9,532 nucleotides of DNA, taken from a bacterium UBP4_UBA6127 (lineage in GTDB: Bacteria > UBP4 > UBA4092). The position numbers and the translations under genes were made by a program. This document shows, piece after piece, positions 1 to 7,567 of the stretch (the first letter of the stretch is position 1; every line of letters starts with the position of its first letter). The notes under the pieces were generated by a model that had not been told where the DNA came from, made no database searches, and saw nothing but the letters and a program-made list of their open reading frames with translations. The DNA lies in NCBI GenBank assembly GCA_002428325.1, contig DIVR01000078.1:37407-46938 (forward strand), written 5' to 3'.

Positions 1-2
1 CC

Positions 3-1931
3 AATATGAGCCATGAGATCCGGACTCCGTTAAATGCCATTGTCGGGATGTCCGGTCTGCTTCTGGATACGGAATTAGCTTCTTCCCAGAAGGAATATGC
101 GGAAGTGATTCGTAATTCCAGCGATGTGCTTTTAACGATCATCAATGACATTTTGGATTTCAGCAAAATCGAGGCCGGAAAACTGGAATATGAGCATATT
201 GATTTTGACTTAAGATGCTGTGTGGAAGAAATCATGGATCTGCTCAGCCAGAAGGCCTATAACAAAGGGCTGGAACTGGCGCTGCTTATCCAGTCTCAAG
301 TCCCTGAACGAGTTAATGGAGACCCGGGCAGGCTTCGCCAGATTCTGCTCAATTTAATCAATAATGCTATTAAATTTACTGAAAAAGGCGAAGTGGTAGT
401 TAAAGTGGATTTCCAATCTTTGGATGACCAGATGGTTACTTTGAAATTTTCGGTTATTGATACCGGGATTGGGATCCCGGCTGACCGGCGGGACCTGTTA
501 TTCCAGAGTTTTTCCCAGATAGATGCTTCTACCACCCGGAAATATGGCGGCACAGGATTAGGGCTGGCTATCTGCAAAAAGTTAGTGGAAGGGATGGCGG
601 GAGAAATCCATGTGGATAGCAAGGAAGGGGAAGGGTCCTCTTTCTGGTTTACTATCCAGTTTGCCCGGGTTCATGGCGGGTTGGCAAAGACCAAAGTCCC
701 GGCAGAGAATTTGAAAGACCGGCGAATTCTGATTGTGGATGATAATGCCACCAATCGCCAGGTACTCAGGGAAATGTTGAAACTCTGGGAATGTTCTTTT
801 GTTGAAGCGGCTGATGGATTTGAAGCTTTGGATATTTTGGCTAAAACCCGGTCAGTTCCTAACCCTTTTGATGTCATTCTGGTGGATTACAATATGCCGG
901 GAATGGATGGAGAAGAGCTGGCAATGAAAATCAAGGAGAAGCCTGCTTTCCAGGATATTCCGCTGATGTTGTTGACATCCTCACCTCGCAGTGGGGATGC
1001 TCTGCGAATGAAAAATATCGGGTTTTCTGCCTACTTGACCAAACCCATCAAACTGTCGCATTTATATGATGCTATCTCTACGGTGTTAGGTTCGGCTGTG
1101 GAAATCAATGCGGTTAAGGCCAAACCAGAGCTGATTACCCGGCATACCTTGGATGAGGCACATCGGGCCCAGACTCGCATCCTGATTGTGGAAGATAACC
1201 TGGTGAATCAAAAAGTTGCCATCAGGATGCTGGAGAAGCTGGGGTATCGATGTGATGTGTCATCCAACGGCAAAGAGGCATTAAAAGCCCTGGATATGAT
1301 TCCGTATGATATTGTTTTTATGGATTGCCAGATGCCGGAAATGGATGGGTATGAGGCCACCCGGGAAATCCGGCGAATCCAGGGAGCCTTAAAACATACC
1401 CCGATTGTGGCGATGACAGCTGAAGCCCTTGAGGGGGATAGGGAAAAATGTATTAATGCCGGGATGGATGATTACCTCCCCAAACCTATTCAGATTAATT
1501 CCTTAAAAATGGTCCTGGAGAAATACTTGAGCCTGGGTGAACCCGATGCCCTTTCGGATAAAGGTTCTGTTGAGACAGAGCAAGAAACCGACCCGACGCC
1601 TCCGGTGGATATGGAGCGATTAATGGAGGTGGTGGCCGGGGATAAGGAATTTGAGAAAGAATTGATTCACCTCTTCCGGGAAGAAATCCTCTTAAGGCGG
1701 ATGTCCATGGAAAAAGCGTTGGAAGCTGGAGATATGGAGACCCTCCGGAAAGAAGCCCATTCTGCCAAAGGGTCTTCCGGGAATATCGGGGCGGCCAACC
1801 TTCAGGATATTGCGGCTAAACTGCAACATTCGGCTGAAGAAAAAGATAAGGAAGCCTGCCGGAAATTCCTGGCAGAATTAATTATTGAAAAAGAACGAGT
1901 CTTGAAATATCTGGATGAATTAAAGGATTGA
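3..1931 (+). CDS. Hybrid sensor histidine kinase, C-terminal part (DHp-ATPase-REC-REC-HPt), truncated by window start
   Basis: The frame is open to the left edge, and the first codons read N-M-S-H-E-I-R-T-P-L-N, the H-box of a histidine kinase. The visible ATG at 6 is therefore internal and the sensor domains lie outside. Residues are numbered from that ATG. The DHp helix pair runs 1-66 with phospho-acceptor His3. The HATPase_c domain spans about 100-220, with N-box N120, G1 box DTGIGIP (152-158), F-box near 166-173 and G2 box GGTGLGL (181-187). The first receiver is about 239-358 (D245/D246, acceptor D294, T324, K346). The second is about 391-508 (E396/D397, acceptor D440, T471, K493). The C-terminal HPt domain is about 535-635 with acceptor His585 in AHSAKGSSGN. 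All catalytic residues are present, so a full His-Asp-His-Asp relay is expected at the inner membrane. The neighbouring diguanylate cyclase starts within a few bases of the stop and is the obvious output partner. Confidence 0.97.
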   Translation, partial: NMSHEIRTPLNAIVGMSGLLLDTELASSQKEYAEVIRNSSDVLLTIINDILDFSKIEAGKLEYEHIDFDLRCCVEEIMDLLSQKAYNKGLELALLIQSQVPERVNGDPGRLRQILLNLINNAIKFTEKGEVVVKVDFQSLDDQMVTLKFSVIDTGIGIPADRRDLLFQSFSQIDASTTRKYGGTGLGLAICKKLVEGMAGEIHVDSKEGEGSSFWFTIQFARVHGGLAKTKVPAENLKDRRILIVDDNATNRQVLREMLKLWECSFVEAADGFEALDILAKTRSVPNPFDVILVDYNMPGMDGEELAMKIKEKPAFQDIPLMLLTSSPRSGDALRMKNIGFSAYLTKPIKLSHLYDAISTVLGSAVEINAVKAKPELITRHTLDEAHRAQTRILIVEDNLVNQKVAIRMLEKLGYRCDVSSNGKEALKALDMIPYDIVFMDCQMPEMDGYEATREIRRIQGALKHTPIVAMTAEALEGDREKCINAGMDDYLPKPIQINSLKMVLEKYLSLGEPDALSDKGSVETEQETDPTPPVDMERLMEVVAGDKEFEKELIHLFREEILLRRMSMEKALEAGDMETLRKEAHSAKGSSGNIGAANLQDIAAKLQHSAEEKDKEACRKFLAELIIEKERVLKYLDELKD

Positions 1932-1939
1932 TTGAAGGA

Positions 1940-2905
1940 ATGATGATTGATAATGGAACGAAGAAACCTGCTTTAAAAATATTGGTGGTAGATGATGACC
2001 GGCTCTCCCTTCGAATCATGGAGAAGAATCTGGCTAATAAAGGGTATGCAGTGGTTACAGCTGAAAACGGGGTAACGGCTTTTGAACGGCTGGAAGGAGA
2101 TAAGGATATCTCTCTGGTGATTACTGATTGGAATATGCCTTTGATGGACGGGGTGGAATTATGTCGAAAAGCCCGGGTCTTGAAACGCAACCGATACCTG
2201 CCATTGATCCTCTTGACGGCTCGGGGTGAAAAACAAGATTTGATTGAAGGATTGAATGCCGGAGCGGATGCGTTCATCTCCAAACCCATGGATTTTTCTG
2301 AACTCCAGGCCCATTTGAAAGTTTCCGAACGGATTATTGATTTAGAGGCTAAACTGGCTGACCAGTTACAAAAATTAAAGGAAGCCCATGACCGGATTGA
2401 GGAAATAGCCCACAAGGATGAACTGACGAACCTGGCCAACCGAAGATTTATCATGGAACTGTTGGATAAAGAAATCTCCCGGTGTAAACGATATGGGAAT
2501 CCCCTCTCGGCATTTATCCTGGATATTGACCATTTCAAACGGGTCAATGATGAGCATGGGCATCTGTCCGGGGATAAAGTATTACGGCTAATCGGTTCAA
2601 TATTAAGCACCACGGTCCGGGATACCGACCGGGTAGGCCGATTCGGCGGAGAAGAATTCCTGGGATTTCTTCCTGAGACCGATATCCAGGGAGCGGTTAT
2701 CCAGGCGGAAAGGCTTCGGTGCCAGGTGGCGGAATGCCCTTTCATAGTGGAAGAAGAGAAAATCCTTCAATTAACCGTCAGTATCGGGGTGGCTCAGTAT
2801 GATATTTCCAATGATACCATTGAAACTTTTCTCTCCAGAGCTGATGAAGCCCTCTATCAGGCTAAACAATCTGGTAGAAATAAGGTCAACACCAAAAATA
2901 TTTGA
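1940..2905 (+). CDS. Response regulator with GGDEF domain (diguanylate cyclase)
   Basis: This is a 321-residue REC-GGDEF protein, which would make c-di-GMP from two GTP when activated by phosphorylation. The receiver (about 13-130) has acidic residues D18/D19, acceptor D63, T93 and K115. A charged helical linker (about 130-158), probably a signalling coiled coil, joins it to the GGDEF domain. That domain has the HKDELTNLANRR entry motif, a GGEEF active site (236-240) and an RDTD inhibitory I-site five residues before it (227-230), so both catalysis and product feedback look intact. The start is uncertain. A TTG at 1928 would overlap the kinase stop by four bases, but its only upstream purine run is almost adjacent. 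ATG at 1940 and ATG at 1943 both follow AAAGGATTGATTGAAGGA. I chose 1940. The near-zero spacing implies co-transcription with the hybrid kinase, whose HPt domain is the likely phosphodonor. Confidence 0.96.
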   Translation: MMIDNGTKKPALKILVVDDDRLSLRIMEKNLANKGYAVVTAENGVTAFERLEGDKDISLVITDWNMPLMDGVELCRKARVLKRNRYLPLILLTARGEKQDLIEGLNAGADAFISKPMDFSELQAHLKVSERIIDLEAKLADQLQKLKEAHDRIEEIAHKDELTNLANRRFIMELLDKEISRCKRYGNPLSAFILDIDHFKRVNDEHGHLSGDKVLRLIGSILSTTVRDTDRVGRFGGEEFLGFLPETDIQGAVIQAERLRCQVAECPFIVEEEKILQLTVSIGVAQYDISNDTIETFLSRADEALYQAKQSGRNKVNTKNI

Positions 2906-2942
2906 ACTCCCCGTCCAAAGTATTGAGTTGGAGGGGGGAAGA

Positions 2943-3007
2943 CCCATTAAACAGTCAGACCCACCCGGTCAGGAGAATTAGGCCATTGAATTAATGGGAT
3001 ATTTTTT
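2943..3007 (+). terminator. Possible weak terminator after the kinase/cyclase operon
   Basis: CCCATTAA (2943-2950) is exactly complementary to TTAATGGG (2991-2998). A competing short hairpin CCATT-GAATT-AATGG sits at 2983-2997. Both end a few bases before a run of six T (3002-3007). The long form has a 40-base loop and the short form only five AT-rich pairs, so termination here would be weak. No better candidate is visible before the next gene. Confidence 0.3.
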
Positions 3008-3069
3008 AAAATATATTCTCTCCTTCGGGATTCTTCATTATGTGATTTTCTAAAGAAAATAAAAAAACA

Positions 3070-3098
3070 TTCAAGCCTCGGGGAAAATCATTCATAAT
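3070..3098 (+). promoter_or_regulatory. Possible promoter for the alpha/alpha-barrel gene
   Basis: CATAAT (3093-3098) matches five of six bases of a sigma-70 -10 box. TTCAAG (3070-3075) lies 17 bases upstream as a poor -35 box (three of six). The 243-base gap and the AT-rich sequence support a separate promoter for the next gene, but this exact site is a weak prediction. Confidence 0.22.
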
Positions 3099-3148
3099 AG
3101 AAAGCATTATTCAATTAACGAAATCAATAAAAGGTAAAAACTAACCCA

Positions 3149-5245
3149 ATGGCCGAATTACTCATTACCATCATTTTTTGTTGCCAGCCTAATAATGATA
3201 TTTATCAGGCCCTCATCCAATCAGGTTACACCTGTCCCCGATTTGATACGATTCAGGAAGCCATCGACCGATCCCCTCAAGGGGCTTACCTGTTGGTTCT
3301 GGGGGATGGGTATCCCGAGAAACCCAATCAGCTTACTCCAATCCAGCTAGAGGCTGCCAGGAAGAAAAATCTGACTTTATATCTGGAATATTTTGACCAA
3401 ATCCCTGGATATTCCTTTGACTCAGGCCCGCATACCCAATGCCCGCATACCCAATGGGAAAGGTGTGTGGTTTCCAGTGATGTTTTGGGTGCCCAGCTCC
3501 CTTCCATGGAGATATTGATGGCTCATGACTGCCAATATCTTCCGGTTCAGGAAGTAAAGAATCCTTTACTGGTATTAGCCAGGGTAGCCGGATATGATAA
3601 AGCCGATTTAGGGTTGCCGGCCCATGTCCATCCTTTATTATTTGCCTCCCAGGAAGGGGATATGCTGATTGCTTCCACCCAGTTGAGCCGGGTCATCCGG
3701 GGCCGGTATGCCCCCAAAGACTCATGGAAAGAACTCTGGAAATTCATCCTGAATTATAAAGGGAAATCGGATGCTTTCCCTCAATTTGACTGGGAACCCC
3801 AGGTCAAACCCTGGTATGGGAAAGAAGAGTCGCTTCCTGCCGGTTATGAGAAAAAAGCATTCCATAACTCGGTGGACTGGATATACCAATCCCGGTTATT
3901 CCCGGATAAAAGGGATGTGAAATCCATTCATCAATTATTAAAATCCAAAGTGGAAACCAGGCCCGTTCCCGGGGAAGGAGCCTCCAATGGGGATGGGTCT
4001 GATGGGTTCATGGAAGGCTATGCCTCCCAGATTCGGCAAGATGGCAGCCAGATACAGCGGATCATCTTGAGAGCCGATTGTATGGCTGAAGTTGCGATGG
4101 TCCTGGCCTTGGATTGGCAGCTGACTAAAAATCTTGAAAGTAAAAAAAGAGCCCAGAACCTGATGGATTATATCTATTATAATTCCCGGCTTTGCCAGGG
4201 GGTGCGAAATGACCCCAACCACCCGGCTTATGGAATGATCGGCTGGGGGGAAGTGGCGCCGGCCTGGGAAATTGCCAATTATACCGATGATAATGCCAGG
4301 GTGCTTCTGGCAACTATGGCTGCCCGAAAATCCCTTGATTCCCATCAATGGGATAAACCAGTCTTAAAAGCATTGCTGGCAAACCTTCGGACCACCGGGC
4401 CTTCAGGGTTCAGGAATGACCGGTTGGATGTTATCGGATTGGAAGAAAAAGGCTGGGAGATTTTCAGGGATGAAGAAAGGGTGAATTATTCCCCTCATCA
4501 TGAATCTTATATGTGGGCCTGTTACCTTTGGGCCTATGACCAGACCCAGTATCCACCTTTCCTGGAGAAAGCCAAAAAGGGAATTACCTTGATGATGGAA
4601 GCCTATCCTGATAAATGGAGATGGCAGGATAATATCGAAAGGGCTCGAATGCTCCTTTGTTTATCCTGGCTGATCCGGGTGGAAGATACTCCCCAACATC
4701 GGGCCTGGTTGGAGAAGGTAACCAAAGACCTCCTAGCTTACCAGGCTCCCTGCGGCGCTCTCAGGGAAAGGCCGATCCATCATGCGGCTGGCGGCGCTTA
4801 TCAGGCTCAGACCAATGAGACTTATGGTACCGGGGAAACAGCCGTGGTCCAGAAAGATGGCGACCCGGCTACCGACCAGCTTTATACCACCGGGTTTGCC
4901 CTCCTGGGACTCCATGAGGCGGCCTTGGCGACAGGCAACCCTGATTATCAGAAAGCTGAAACCAAACTGGCCCAATACCTCTGCCGAATCCAGATTAAAT
5001 CCCCCCAATACCCCTATCTCCAGGGAGCCTGGTTCAGGGCTTTCGATTATGATAAATGGGAATTCTGGGCAAGCTCAGGGGATGCGGGCTGGGGTGCCTG
5101 GTGTATTGAAAGCGGTTGGGGCCAATCCTGGATCTCGGCTATCCTCGGACTTAGAGAAAAAAACCTCTCCCTTTGGGATTATTCTCAAAAACCGGATATC
5201 TCCCCCGCTTCTTTCTCTGAAACCCTTGACCAACTCCCTCAATAA
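3149..5245 (+). CDS. Large cytosolic protein: amidotransferase-like N-terminal region plus (alpha/alpha)6-barrel glycosidase-like region
   Basis: I do not recognise a named family with confidence. The protein has 698 residues and no convincing signal peptide. Residues 1-205 alternate short hydrophobic strands and helices and resemble a class I glutamine-amidotransferase-like (flavodoxin-type) fold, but I see no clear catalytic Cys-His-Glu triad. Residues about 235-670 are helix-rich, with repeated Trp/Tyr-lined motifs: DGSDGFMEG (282-290), YTDDNAR (378-384), PHHESYMWA (449-457), YTTGFALLGLHEA (579-591) and GDAGWGAWCIESGWG (644-658). This pattern is typical of six-hairpin (alpha/alpha)6 barrels found in glycoside hydrolases, polysaccharide lyases and epimerases. 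A role on a carbohydrate is inferred from fold resemblance only; substrate and chemistry are unknown. The start ATG follows AAAAGG (3129-3134) at a longish 14-base spacing. The gene ends 26 bases before a strong terminator and is probably monocistronic. An in-frame 15-bp duplication lies at 3426-3455. Confidence 0.88.
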   Translation: MAELLITIIFCCQPNNDIYQALIQSGYTCPRFDTIQEAIDRSPQGAYLLVLGDGYPEKPNQLTPIQLEAARKKNLTLYLEYFDQIPGYSFDSGPHTQCPHTQWERCVVSSDVLGAQLPSMEILMAHDCQYLPVQEVKNPLLVLARVAGYDKADLGLPAHVHPLLFASQEGDMLIASTQLSRVIRGRYAPKDSWKELWKFILNYKGKSDAFPQFDWEPQVKPWYGKEESLPAGYEKKAFHNSVDWIYQSRLFPDKRDVKSIHQLLKSKVETRPVPGEGASNGDGSDGFMEGYASQIRQDGSQIQRIILRADCMAEVAMVLALDWQLTKNLESKKRAQNLMDYIYYNSRLCQGVRNDPNHPAYGMIGWGEVAPAWEIANYTDDNARVLLATMAARKSLDSHQWDKPVLKALLANLRTTGPSGFRNDRLDVIGLEEKGWEIFRDEERVNYSPHHESYMWACYLWAYDQTQYPPFLEKAKKGITLMMEAYPDKWRWQDNIERARMLLCLSWLIRVEDTPQHRAWLEKVTKDLLAYQAPCGALRERPIHHAAGGAYQAQTNETYGTGETAVVQKDGDPATDQLYTTGFALLGLHEAALATGNPDYQKAETKLAQYLCRIQIKSPQYPYLQGAWFRAFDYDKWEFWASSGDAGWGAWCIESGWGQSWISAILGLREKNLSLWDYSQKPDISPASFSETLDQLPQ
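3426..3455 (+). repeat. Perfect 15-bp tandem duplication inside the coding region
   Basis: GCCCGCATACCCAAT occurs twice back to back (3426-3440 and 3441-3455). It keeps the frame and duplicates five residues, giving PHTQC-PHTQW at residues 94-103. Perfect identity suggests a recent slippage event in a loop of the N-terminal domain. Confidence 0.95.
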
Positions 5246-5271
5246 CCTCAGTGAACTCTCATAAAATATAA

Positions 5272-5305
5272 AAAGAGCCTTTCTGTTCGACCAGAAAGGC
5301 TCTTT
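5272..5305. terminator. Strong bidirectional intrinsic terminator shared by the barrel gene and tRNA-Thr
   Basis: A perfect 14-bp stem (AAAGAGCCTTTCTG at 5272-5285, complement at 5292-5305) encloses a 6-base loop. On the plus strand it is followed by ATTTTTAT. On the minus strand the sequence beyond the stem is also T-rich (TTTATATTTTAT). It lies between two convergent genes, 26 bases after the barrel gene stop and 32 bases after the tRNA 3' end, so it can stop transcription from both sides. Confidence 0.92.
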
Positions 5306-5337
5306 ATTTTTATCTTCTTCTAATTGACCCGGTAATC

Positions 5338-5413
<76 letters not shown>

Positions 5414-5495
5414 ATCTTCTTTCGAGTTATATATTCTAACTGATTTGATTCATGCGGGAAAGTAGGGAGGGGGGGAGTAATAATTATTAACAAAA

Positions 5496-6731
5496 TTACT
5501 TTATATCTTTTGAAAGATAATAGATAAAACTAATAGCATCACTTTTAAGTCGATCAAGTTCTTTTATAGCATTATCAATAGTTATTTTATATTCTTTATT
5601 TATAAGAAGGTCTATTTCATCCCCTTGCTTTTTGATTTTATTTATTGCTTCTTCAATCTCATTAATATTACGTTCATTTTTAACAGAAATAATTAATGTA
5701 AGAAAAACTCCACCAATAAGAAAAACAGTAAATAAATTTTCAACTAGAGATAGAAGCATAGAGGTAGTCATTATTGGTGTTATTTCAGTTATACCGCTTC
5801 CAAACAAAACTTTTGTACTATAGTAAAAGAAAAGGAAGAAACTAGGTTGGTTTGTGGTGGCAAAATTATTATTATTAATTTCATATAATCCATAATTCAT
5901 TACTGAGAATAACCCTATTGTAACTAAAGTAAGAAGAAGTAAATTGATTAAATCAAAAACTAAACTTGCTTTACTTTTTTGATAATCCCTTAATTTTGAC
6001 GCTAAATAATAGCATAAGCGATTCGCAATAACAGCTAATTGTAAATTATCTCTCCACTGTTCCAGTTGGGTTTCATTTAAATTTATTATTGATACATCCT
6101 TTATCTCTTTATTTAGTTGATATTTGTCTTTGTGAAAATCTAATACATCACAAATCATATTTGATTGTATTTTATATATTTCCGATGGTTTAAAAATCCT
6201 AATGAATCTATTTATGAAAATTATTAGTAGAATATTTAAAATTACTAATATTGAGAGACCAATAATATACTTATTAGAAATTAATAAAACTAAGAATATT
6301 GAAATTAATGAAATAGTTGCCATTAATAGATTGTATCTTAATGACTTGCAGTAGATGATAAGTACATTAACTAATCCGATTGTTATAATCCAACTTTTTG
6401 TTTTATAAAGCAAATTTGGTATTCGCCAAAAAATAAAAATAATAGGATAAAAAAGAATGTATACAATCCATAACAATTTATTTAATTTATTTGCAACAGT
6501 CACACATATTGTTACTAGAAATAATGTAATCAGAAATTTATGATGAAAGATCCATTTTAAACTAGGAAAGTATGTATTAATTAAAAACAGATCTATATCA
6601 AATAGAAACAGTTTTAATATTGCATAAACCCAAAATAATATAGCAGTTAGTTCTTTAATCATAAAAAAGAACATTTTCTTGAAATATAGTGTTTTAACTG
6701 AATCAATAACCACAACTTCTTCTTTAGACAT
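5496..6731 (-). CDS. Multi-pass membrane protein with ion-channel-like C-terminal pore module
   Basis: This 411-residue protein has many hydrophobic segments. About six fall in the first 180 residues (near 26-43, 64-80, 84-104, 113-127, 132-152, 156-176). A soluble stretch (about 180-255) follows. Then come a helix (257-279), an Asn-rich turret (285-295), an aromatic pore-helix-like segment FFLFFYYSTKVLF (298-310), the motif GSGITEITP (311-319) and a last helix (323-349). The tail (350-411) is charged and coiled-coil-like. This order is that of two-helix potassium-channel pores (Ion_trans_2 type), where the filter reads T-x-G-Y-G-D followed by ITP. Here GSG replaces GYG and two residues precede an acidic Glu, so selectivity cannot be assumed. 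The start ATG has an AGAGGAGA ribosome site (6743-6750). The gene is very AT-rich, unlike the flanking genes. No terminator separates it from the tRNA downstream. Confidence 0.88.
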   Translation of the reverse strand: MSKEEVVVIDSVKTLYFKKMFFFMIKELTAILFWVYAILKLFLFDIDLFLINTYFPSLKWIFHHKFLITLFLVTICVTVANKLNKLLWIVYILFYPIIFIFWRIPNLLYKTKSWIITIGLVNVLIIYCKSLRYNLLMATISLISIFLVLLISNKYIIGLSILVILNILLIIFINRFIRIFKPSEIYKIQSNMICDVLDFHKDKYQLNKEIKDVSIINLNETQLEQWRDNLQLAVIANRLCYYLASKLRDYQKSKASLVFDLINLLLLTLVTIGLFSVMNYGLYEINNNNFATTNQPSFFLFFYYSTKVLFGSGITEITPIMTTSMLLSLVENLFTVFLIGGVFLTLIISVKNERNINEIEEAINKIKKQGDEIDLLINKEYKITIDNAIKELDRLKSDAISFIYYLSKDIK

Positions 6732-6992
6732 TAAATTATTTATCTCCTCTAATGATATTTCAATATGTTTCCATTATATTCATATCTGGAATGATTTAAT
6801 AAGTATAATTTTGCCCTATTATAAAACAACCTTTTTGGGGTTGATTGTTTTAACTTCACAACAGATAATAACTGAGTATTTTAGAAGATGAAATAGTTTT
6901 AATTAGTTTTGTAAAAATAATACTTAATGAAAGCTTTTTATTATGAACTTGACATGTTATATCTCATAACCATCTAAAGTAATGGTTAAATG
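6732..6992 (-). other. AT-rich gap between the two cassette genes; only weak regulatory signals
   Basis: No gene is supported in these 261 bases. Just beyond the small gene's stop, TAACCAT/ATGGTTA can form a 7-bp stem (about 6967-6987), but on the minus strand no T-run follows, so it is not a clear terminator. A TATAAT lies on the minus strand at 6818-6823 without a matching -35. It abuts a 7-bp dyad AAAACAA (6823-6829) and TTGTTTT (6845-6851). This could be a second promoter with an operator for the membrane gene. The ribosome site AGAGGAGA (6743-6750) closes the gap. Confidence 0.35.
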
Positions 6993-7409
6993 TTATTTTT
7001 TAATATCTTTTAAGTTTTTATCTCGAAACCCTTTAAATTTGTATATTCTCTTTGTTACATTTCGTCCACTCCCATTAATACCTAATGTCACACTATCTTT
7101 ATTTCCCTTTAATCCTAAACCACCTTCACCCATTACATCGTAGTATTCCTCTATGGTTACTACTTCTGCCGTATCTATTCTATTTGCAATTGCTAATTCT
7201 TGAGCCACTTTAGCTTGTAATGCAGCTATTTTTGTAGAGATTTCTTGACGTGTTGCTTCCGCCTCCATTTCATTAATATCGCCTTTCTCAACAATTTTAT
7301 TCGATTTACTAACTGAATTTTCTACTACATCAAATATAATCGCAGTCAAAGGGTTTGTTGCTCTCATTACATTCTTAGTTATTTCCCACATGTCAGTCTT
7401 TTTTACCAT
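6993..7409 (-). CDS. Small orphan protein of the AT-rich cassette, function unknown
   Basis: I do not recognise this 138-residue protein. It has no signal peptide or clear membrane span. Residues 18-30 (TNPLTAIIFDVVE) form a short amphipathic or hydrophobic patch. Residues about 45-80 are a long charged helix, probably a coiled coil. Residues 81-95 carry an acidic stretch (VVTIEEYYDVMGEG). The C-terminus has a Gly-rich block (GGLGLKG, 96-102; GINGSG, 110-115) followed by VTKRIYKFKGF (118-128) and a basic tail. The Gly-rich/KRIYKFKGF part looks like a compact, conserved module. The start is well supported: AAAGGGAGA lies 9 bases upstream (7419-7427) and an extended -10 promoter lies further up. 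It is co-oriented with, and upstream of, the channel-like gene and shares its AT-rich codon use, so it may be a regulator or partner of that protein. This pairing is inferred from position only. Confidence 0.8.
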   Translation of the reverse strand: MVKKTDMWEITKNVMRATNPLTAIIFDVVENSVSKSNKIVEKGDINEMEAEATRQEISTKIAALQAKVAQELAIANRIDTAEVVTIEEYYDVMGEGGLGLKGNKDSVTLGINGSGRNVTKRIYKFKGFRDKNLKDIKK

Positions 7410-7449
7410 ACAATTAATCTCCCTTTAGATAAAGTACTCACGGTAATAT

Positions 7450-7485
7450 TTCTGATAGAGTTTTCCCACTTTCTTTATATCAGAA
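7450..7485. promoter_or_regulatory. 8-bp dyad overlapping the cassette promoter (operator candidate)
   Basis: TTCTGATA (7450-7457) is exactly complementary to TATCAGAA (7478-7485). The right arm overlaps the -10 box, and the centre (7467.5) falls on the predicted start of transcription. A dimeric repressor bound here would block RNA polymerase. The arms are 20 bases apart, so a leader hairpin is less likely. Confidence 0.38.
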
Positions 7486-7503
7486 CAGTGTAAATAAAAT
7501 CAA
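7474..7503 (-). promoter_or_regulatory. Promoter of the AT-rich cassette (extended -10)
   Basis: On the minus strand, TTGATT (7498-7503) is followed after 18 bases by TATAAA (7474-7479). The -10 box is preceded by TGA, giving an extended -10 motif. The predicted start point is near 7467, leaving a leader of about 58 bases before the ATG at 7409. Confidence 0.5.
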
Positions 7504-7567
7504 TAGTAATTCTTTTTTCATCTGTCATAATTAAGCAAGATAGATTATAGACCCAAGATCGATAGTT

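Noticed and set aside
1928..1939. TTG start for the diguanylate cyclase overlapping the kinase stop
   Set aside because: The four-base overlap is appealing, but the nearest purine run is almost adjacent to the TTG. ATG 1940 or 1943 is better placed.
4782..5264. 160-codon plus-strand frame inside the barrel gene
   Set aside because: It is a shadow frame of the 698-residue protein, with no ribosome site or recognisable domain.
5465..5475. G-quadruplex near the tRNA
   Set aside because: Only GGG and a G7 run are present, too few separate tracts for a standard intramolecular quadruplex.
6679..6891. 70-codon plus-strand frame over the start of the membrane gene
   Set aside because: It begins with TTG without a ribosome site, opposes a well-supported gene start and lies in AT-rich sequence where chance frames are common.
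5414..7560. Classic tRNA-integrated island with att sites and integrase
   Set aside because: No integrase or transposase gene is present, and I found no copy of the tRNA end or terminal inverted repeats at the far edge.
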